A DNA stretch of 64,000 nucleotides from FEB-35 sp050263095 (GTDB lineage: Bacteria; Desulfobacterota; Deferrimicrobia; Deferrimicrobiales; Deferrimicrobiaceae): NCBI GenBank assembly GCA_050263095.1, contig JBLNEW010000068.1, positions 18,217-82,216 of the forward strand. Direction: 5' to 3'. The notes below the pieces were generated by a model. The model ran no database searches. It saw only the letters and a list, made by a program, of their open reading frames with translations, and had not been told where the DNA came from. Shown one piece after another: positions 60,642 to 64,000 of this stretch. A program made the position numbers and the translations under genes. Within the stretch, counting starts at the first letter, position 1; each line of letters begins with the position of its first letter.

Positions 60642-60887
60642 ATGCCTACATTTGAGCAGGTCCATGCCCTGTTGCAAAGCATTGGCCCCGGCTACGCAAA
60701 GTCATCAGTGGGTACTGAGTACAGGATAATAGCCATCAACGACAACATCGTTGCATTCCCGCGCAGCGGGAGAATAACCATCCATAGCGATTGCTGGGGG
60801 CAGGACCTCACCTGCGCAGGAACCAGAGCAGGCGGCATTTATAACGGGCCATACAGCATTCTCGACTGGTACAGAGACAATTCTTGA
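60642..60887 (+). CDS. Small hypothetical protein
   Basis: 81 residues, 5 bases after the HTH gene, with GGAG upstream of the ATG. Soluble, no motif recognised; an aromatic C terminus (YNGPYSILDWYRDN). It is probably co-transcribed with the HTH gene. Confidence 0.55.
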   Translation: MPTFEQVHALLQSIGPGYAKSSVGTEYRIIAINDNIVAFPRSGRITIHSDCWGQDLTCAGTRAGGIYNGPYSILDWYRDNS

Positions 60888-61083
60888 GGGTAAATGTTCG
60901 ATTCTTGTTAGACTAATTACGTTAGTTCACTCCGGAGGGCTCAATAGCAACTTGCCCTAAGAGGTTAAGGCAAGCTTTCAGGCGCGTGGGCGGCGCATTT
61001 GCAAGGTTAAGTTGACCCATTTTGACCCCACTTAACTATCATGTGATACCTAAATGCTTAATTTATTTAGGCATTTATGGGGC
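60888..61083. other. Right-end noncoding region of the island
   Basis: About 200 AT-richer bases beside the right attachment site. Contains GGTTAAG at two positions near 60962 and 61005, a CTTAAC, and an inverted repeat CCTAAATGC...GGCATTTA (about 61050-61078). Such short repeats near an attachment site are typical of integrase and excisionase arm sites; binding is not demonstrated. Confidence 0.4.
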
Positions 61084-61128
61084 TTCGTAATCAGCAGGTT
61101 GGCGGTTCAAGCCCGCCCGTCGGCTCCA
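61084..61128 (+). repeat. Right attachment site: displaced tRNA-Thr 3' end
   Basis: 45-base remnant equal to the tRNA-Thr 3' part except for five bases. T-stem pairs C-G and A-U in the intact tRNA are G-C and G-C here, so both versions fold. It has no 5' half and is not a tRNA. It is probably the original 3' end of the host gene, pushed away by integration. Confidence 0.85.
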
Positions 61129-61148
61129 GCCTTTTACCATGATGACCA

Positions 61149-62294
61149 TCAGTGCGTTTGCCGCCCCCGGGGGGTCGGCCGGCCGTCGAAAAACGGCGCG
61201 GTTACGAACAGCGCCGCGCCAGCGGCGGTCCCGAGCGTATTGCATGCGACGTCGATCGCGGACGAATCCCTGGCCGGCAGGTACGCCTGCGCCAGTTCGA
61301 TGGCCAGGCTGATGGAAAATCCGAGGAGGATCACGTAGAAAGCAGCTCGTCCCTTCGTACCGGGCCTTGTCCTTGAGATCCATGCCATGAAGAAACAGCC
61401 GAAGGGGATGAAACCGGCCACGTTGACCGCGATGTCCTTTACGGAAGAGCGATCGAGGCGCAGGTCGCGCAATCCGTGGGCCAGCACCGTCCTGTACGGC
61501 GCCAGGAACACAGAGGGGATTTCCAGGCCGTACCCGGGTCCCGCGCTGTTCCGCGCCGCGGAGCCTGCCCGCTCGTCGAACCTGTACCGCAATATGGGAC
61601 CGTTCCCCGCGGCCTCGACCGATCCCTCGTCGTTCAGCCAGGCCTTGTAGCGAGCGGACACCTCTTCCGCGGTCAACAGCCTCGTATAAATCGAAAGGCC
61701 GTAAATCTCGCCTTCCCACGGATTTCTTCCGTCGGGCGAGTTCCCCAGGACGAGATACGAGGGACGGCGGCGTCCGCCCGCCGACAATACTAATCCCCTG
61801 TCGAAATTCTCCAGCTTACCGTCCACGTAAACGGCCGTGCCGGAATCTCCTGATACCACGGCGATCAGCCGCCTCCCGCCACCGGCAAAGGCGCTTCTTG
61901 CGCCCGTTTCGCGGAACGCGCGTTTCCCCCGTGTTTCCTCAACCCATCTTCTAAGGACGATCCCCGACCTCCACTGCCCGATGAAGCAGGTCTCGCCGTT
62001 CTTTTCATCGTACAAGGACAGTATCCTCGGAAGGTGGCGGCCCGCCTCCCTGTCGGCCTTCAGCGCCATCTCGACGCTCACGGGATGGTCCTCCCCCGGA
62101 CCCGACCAAAGGCCTGCGACGGGCTCGGGGCTGTAAGCGATTCCGTACCGGTGGAACCGAAGTCCGTTGCGCCCGTCCAGCCAGCTCACTTCATTCGTCG
62201 GTGAAAACTTCCGGGGCCAGAGACCCGCGACCAGGATCGCAACGACCGTCGCGGCGCAGATCGCCGGAAGCAGGCGAATGCTGTTTTGGCTCAA
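61149..62294 (-). CDS. LamG/concanavalin-like domain fused to a VanZ-like membrane domain
   Basis: 381 residues. One N-terminal membrane segment (LPAICAATVVAILVAGLW). Residues 60-245 form a LamG/pentraxin-type beta-sandwich (VSVEMALKADREAGRHLPRI, AVYVDGKLENFDRGLVLSAG, GEIYGLSIYTRLLTAEEVSA). Residues 280-375 are a VanZ domain with several helices (NVAGFIPFGCFFMAWISR, FSISLAIELAQAYLPARDSS, IDVACNTLGTAAGAAL). VanZ proteins affect cell-envelope and glycopeptide sensitivity; the sandwich may bind glycans outside the membrane. Function unknown. Confidence 0.78.
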   Translation of the reverse strand: MSQNSIRLLPAICAATVVAILVAGLWPRKFSPTNEVSWLDGRNGLRFHRYGIAYSPEPVAGLWSGPGEDHPVSVEMALKADREAGRHLPRILSLYDEKNGETCFIGQWRSGIVLRRWVEETRGKRAFRETGARSAFAGGGRRLIAVVSGDSGTAVYVDGKLENFDRGLVLSAGGRRRPSYLVLGNSPDGRNPWEGEIYGLSIYTRLLTAEEVSARYKAWLNDEGSVEAAGNGPILRYRFDERAGSAARNSAGPGYGLEIPSVFLAPYRTVLAHGLRDLRLDRSSVKDIAVNVAGFIPFGCFFMAWISRTRPGTKGRAAFYVILLGFSISLAIELAQAYLPARDSSAIDVACNTLGTAAGAALFVTAPFFDGRPTPRGRQTH

Positions 62295-62328
62295 ACCTGC
62301 CGCCTTGAATTTTTCTCAAAACGCCGTT

Positions 62329-63528
62329 TCAGTATATTAGGCGGACGCGGGTCGTGTGGGGGATCGCCTCCAGGTCGCGGAGAATCCCCTCGTTGCACGG
62401 GCCGTCGACGTCTATGATCGCATAGCCGACGGTCCCTCGCGTCTCCAGGTGCTGCCCGGCGATGTTTATCTCGCGGCGCGCGAACACTTCGTTTATCCGG
62501 GCGAGCATCCCGGGGATGTTTTCGTGAATATGCGCGAACCTGTGCCGGTAGGTTCGCCCGAGCGGTTGATAGACGGGGAAATTGACGCTCGAAGCCGTGC
62601 CGCCGGTCGCCAGGTACGCCACGATCCGCTCCGCCACGAAGGCGCCAATCCCTGCCTGGGCCTCCTCCGTGGAGCCCCCTATATGGGGGGTCAGTACCAC
62701 GTTGGGCAGACCCTGCAACGGCGAGGAGAAAGGAGACTTGCCGTCCTCGGGCTCCTCCGGGTAAACGTCCACGGCGGCCCCCTTGATGACTCCGTTCCTC
62801 AGGTATCGGGCCATGGCCTCCAGGTCGACCACGAATCCCCGGCTCAGGTTCAGGAAAACGATCCCTTGCTTCATCAAGGCGAACTCATGCTCTCCTATGA
62901 GGTGCCTGTTGGATTCACGGCCGTCGACATGCACGGTGATGATATCGCATCGTTGCAGCAGCTCCTCGAAACCGCACTTCCGGGCGTTCCCCAGGGAAAG
63001 CTTGTCTTCGATATCGTGATACAGGACCTCCATGCCCAGCGACTCGGCCAGGACCGAAAGCTGCGATCCGATGTTTCCATAGCCGATTATCCCCAGCCGC
63101 CGGCCTCGGATCTCGTGAAAGCCCTTCGAGCTCTTCGCCCAGACGCCTTTGTGGAGCCGGTCGCTGCTCTCGAAAACTCCACGCATGAGCAGGATCATTT
63201 CACCCAGTGCCATTTCCACTACGCTGCGCGTGTTGCTGTACGGCGCGTTGAAGACCGCGATGCCCATGGCATTGCAGGCGGAGAGTTCGACCTGCTCCGT
63301 GCCTATGCAGAACGCCCCTATCGCGGCAAGCTCACGGGAACGCCGAAGGACTTCCGACCCGACGCGGGTCTTCGACCTTATCCCCAGGACGGTTGCGTCC
63401 CCCGTCATGCGGGCCAGCGCTTTCTTGCCTGCGCCGTGTGGAAACGACTCCACCTCGAATCCGGCCGCCTCGAAGACCCGTACCGCCGAAGGATGGATAT
63501 TCTCCAGTAGAAGCGCCTTCATGCGCAT
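62329..63528 (-). CDS. serA: D-3-phosphoglycerate dehydrogenase, E. coli SerA type
   Basis: 399 residues. The length and alignment with E. coli SerA are close throughout: KALLLENIHPSAVRVFEAAGF, AIGAFCIGTEQVELSA, FNAPYSNTRSVVEMALGEMI, the NAD loop GIIGYGNIGSQLSVLAESLG, catalytic Arg in NLSRGFVVD, catalytic His in LTPHIGGSTEEAQ, and a C-terminal ACT domain (FAHIHENIPGMLARINEVFA...). It makes 3-phosphohydroxypyruvate for serine, with feedback by serine through ACT. It lacks the extra intervening domain of long SerA forms. The start could be 63528 or 63522. Confidence 0.92.
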   Translation of the reverse strand: MRMKALLLENIHPSAVRVFEAAGFEVESFPHGAGKKALARMTGDATVLGIRSKTRVGSEVLRRSRELAAIGAFCIGTEQVELSACNAMGIAVFNAPYSNTRSVVEMALGEMILLMRGVFESSDRLHKGVWAKSSKGFHEIRGRRLGIIGYGNIGSQLSVLAESLGMEVLYHDIEDKLSLGNARKCGFEELLQRCDIITVHVDGRESNRHLIGEHEFALMKQGIVFLNLSRGFVVDLEAMARYLRNGVIKGAAVDVYPEEPEDGKSPFSSPLQGLPNVVLTPHIGGSTEEAQAGIGAFVAERIVAYLATGGTASSVNFPVYQPLGRTYRHRFAHIHENIPGMLARINEVFARREINIAGQHLETRGTVGYAIIDVDGPCNEGILRDLEAIPHTTRVRLIY

Positions 63529-63672
63529 AACTATACCACTCCCGACTTTCCGCCGGAAAAGCGACAAAATGTAATCAATCGGTAACTTTCGATGTGCTGA
63601 ACTGGGGGGGCGCCAAGATGCGTAATAAAAACCCTGCCTAACCTTGAAGAGGACGGGAGATGGGAGCGACGG

Positions 63673-63831
63673 ATGGCCGATGACGATAAGGGCCATGTAA
63701 TCCTTTTCCTGACCTGCATGCTTTGCGGGCACGAATGGGATAAGCGCATAGACCTGGGTTCGGGCCGCTACGAGCCCGAATGTCCCCTTTGCCGGAAAAA
63801 GTTCGTTTCCTTGGGTTCCGCCGAGGGTTGA
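63673..63831 (+). CDS. 52-residue zinc-ribbon-like mini-protein
   Basis: Short frame beginning MADDDKGHVILFLTCMLCGH and containing CxxCGHEW and CPLC, 20 residues apart, as in small zinc ribbons. A GGGAG sequence lies upstream of the ATG at 63673. Host-like GC content. The product could be a rubredoxin-like or zinc-binding peptide; no function can be assigned. Confidence 0.45.
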   Translation: MADDDKGHVILFLTCMLCGHEWDKRIDLGSGRYEPECPLCRKKFVSLGSAEG

Positions 63832-63886
63832 GGTTTCCGAAAGGCAATCCGCCACCCGGAAGGGGACGTCCCGCCTTCATCGCTTC

Positions 63887-64000
63887 TGTTAAGAGCAAAT
63901 AGAAATGTCCGGTTTATTAGCAAATGAATTGTCCGCTTTTTGTTTTCGGGCGAAGCGCTCGATATTTGATGTTGATTCGAGCGTTTTGCCCGGCCGGTCG
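63887..64000. mobile_element. Probable insertion-sequence terminus (continues past the window)
   Basis: From TGT at 63887, two imperfect direct repeats AGCAAATAGAAATGTCCG (63894-63911) and AGCAAATGAATTGTCCG (63919-63935) are separated by 7 bases. Closely spaced AGCAAAT...TGTCCG repeats are a feature of the ends of IS21-like and related transposons. No transposase is visible before the edge, so identity is tentative. Confidence 0.45.

Larger units (their letters stand above)
50115..61128. mobile_element. Integrated genomic island in tRNA-Thr carrying an integron-type cassette array and a helicase-nuclease
   Basis: About 11 kb between two copies of the tRNA-Thr 3' end. It contains integrase and primase remnants and an excisionase-like HTH gene at the left end, a second HTH gene at the right end, six small cassette-type genes with attC sites, and a large helicase-nuclease gene. 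Base composition is mixed and clearly lower in GC than the flanks in the cassette part. The decayed integrase (no catalytic tyrosine) means the island probably cannot excise unaided. Confidence 0.85.

Noticed and set aside
50160..61128. An integron integrase gene (intI)
   Set aside because: The only tyrosine recombinase in the island is the truncated island integrase. It lacks the IntI-specific insertion and its own catalytic tyrosine.
61084..61128. A second tRNA gene at the island's right end
   Set aside because: Only the anticodon-loop-to-CCA part is present; the acceptor 5' strand and D-arm are missing.

Overview
This is a high-GC bacterial chromosome segment. The gene content fits a deltaproteobacterium of the Desulfuromonadota/Geobacter type. 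The pointers are a membrane-bound Fe-S ETF:quinone oxidoreductase, an arg-lys-dap supercluster using a single-step LL-diaminopimelate aminotransferase, a pilB-pilT-pilC-pilS block, and propionyl-CoA carboxylase next to methylmalonyl-CoA mutase. The taxonomic placement is an inference from gene content, not from a marker search.

Region 1 (1-14.6 kb) is carbon oxidation: methylmalonyl-CoA mutase (cut by the window edge), a three-part biotin-dependent propionyl-CoA-type carboxylase, a GlcD/GlcF-type flavin and Fe-S oxidoreductase pair, an alpha/beta hydrolase, an ETF:quinone oxidoreductase, an HTH protein fused to a degenerate ADP-ribosylglycohydrolase, and an acyl-CoA dehydrogenase with its TetR regulator and a clear operator, then an IclR regulator. 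Region 2 (14.7-41.1 kb) is a nearly unbroken minus-strand series with many 4-bp stop/start overlaps. In transcription order it runs gntR, selA, HNH, aroE, pilB-pilT-pilC-pilS, trmFO-xerC-hslV-hslU, argB-D-F-G-H, a tiny lipoprotein gene, lysA-dapF-dapA-dapB, an FAH-family gene, dapL, folK and a TPR lipoprotein. Region 3 (41.2-50.2 kb) holds a sugar-phosphate-isomerase-like gene, a three-gene signalling module (ATPase fused to an RsbW-like kinase, a STAS protein, a GAF-HD-GYP protein), the radical SAM-RNase G pair, and tRNA-Thr(CGU) with a near-consensus promoter.

Region 4 (50.1-61.1 kb) is the accessory part. An island of about 11 kb sits in tRNA-Thr, bounded by two 45-base copies of the tRNA 3' end. 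The copies differ at five positions, four of which are two compensatory T-stem base-pair swaps. Inside are a decayed integrase and a decayed primase, excisionase-like HTH proteins near each end, an array of small AT-rich genes separated by integron-type attC sites with no integron integrase in the window (a CALIN-like array), and a 1462-residue SF1 helicase with a C-terminal Vsr-like nuclease and zinc finger that resembles phage-defence proteins.

Region 5 (61.1-64 kb) returns to host-like sequence: a LamG-VanZ fusion, an E. coli-type SerA, a 52-residue CxxC mini-protein, and what looks like the terminus of an insertion sequence running off the right edge.
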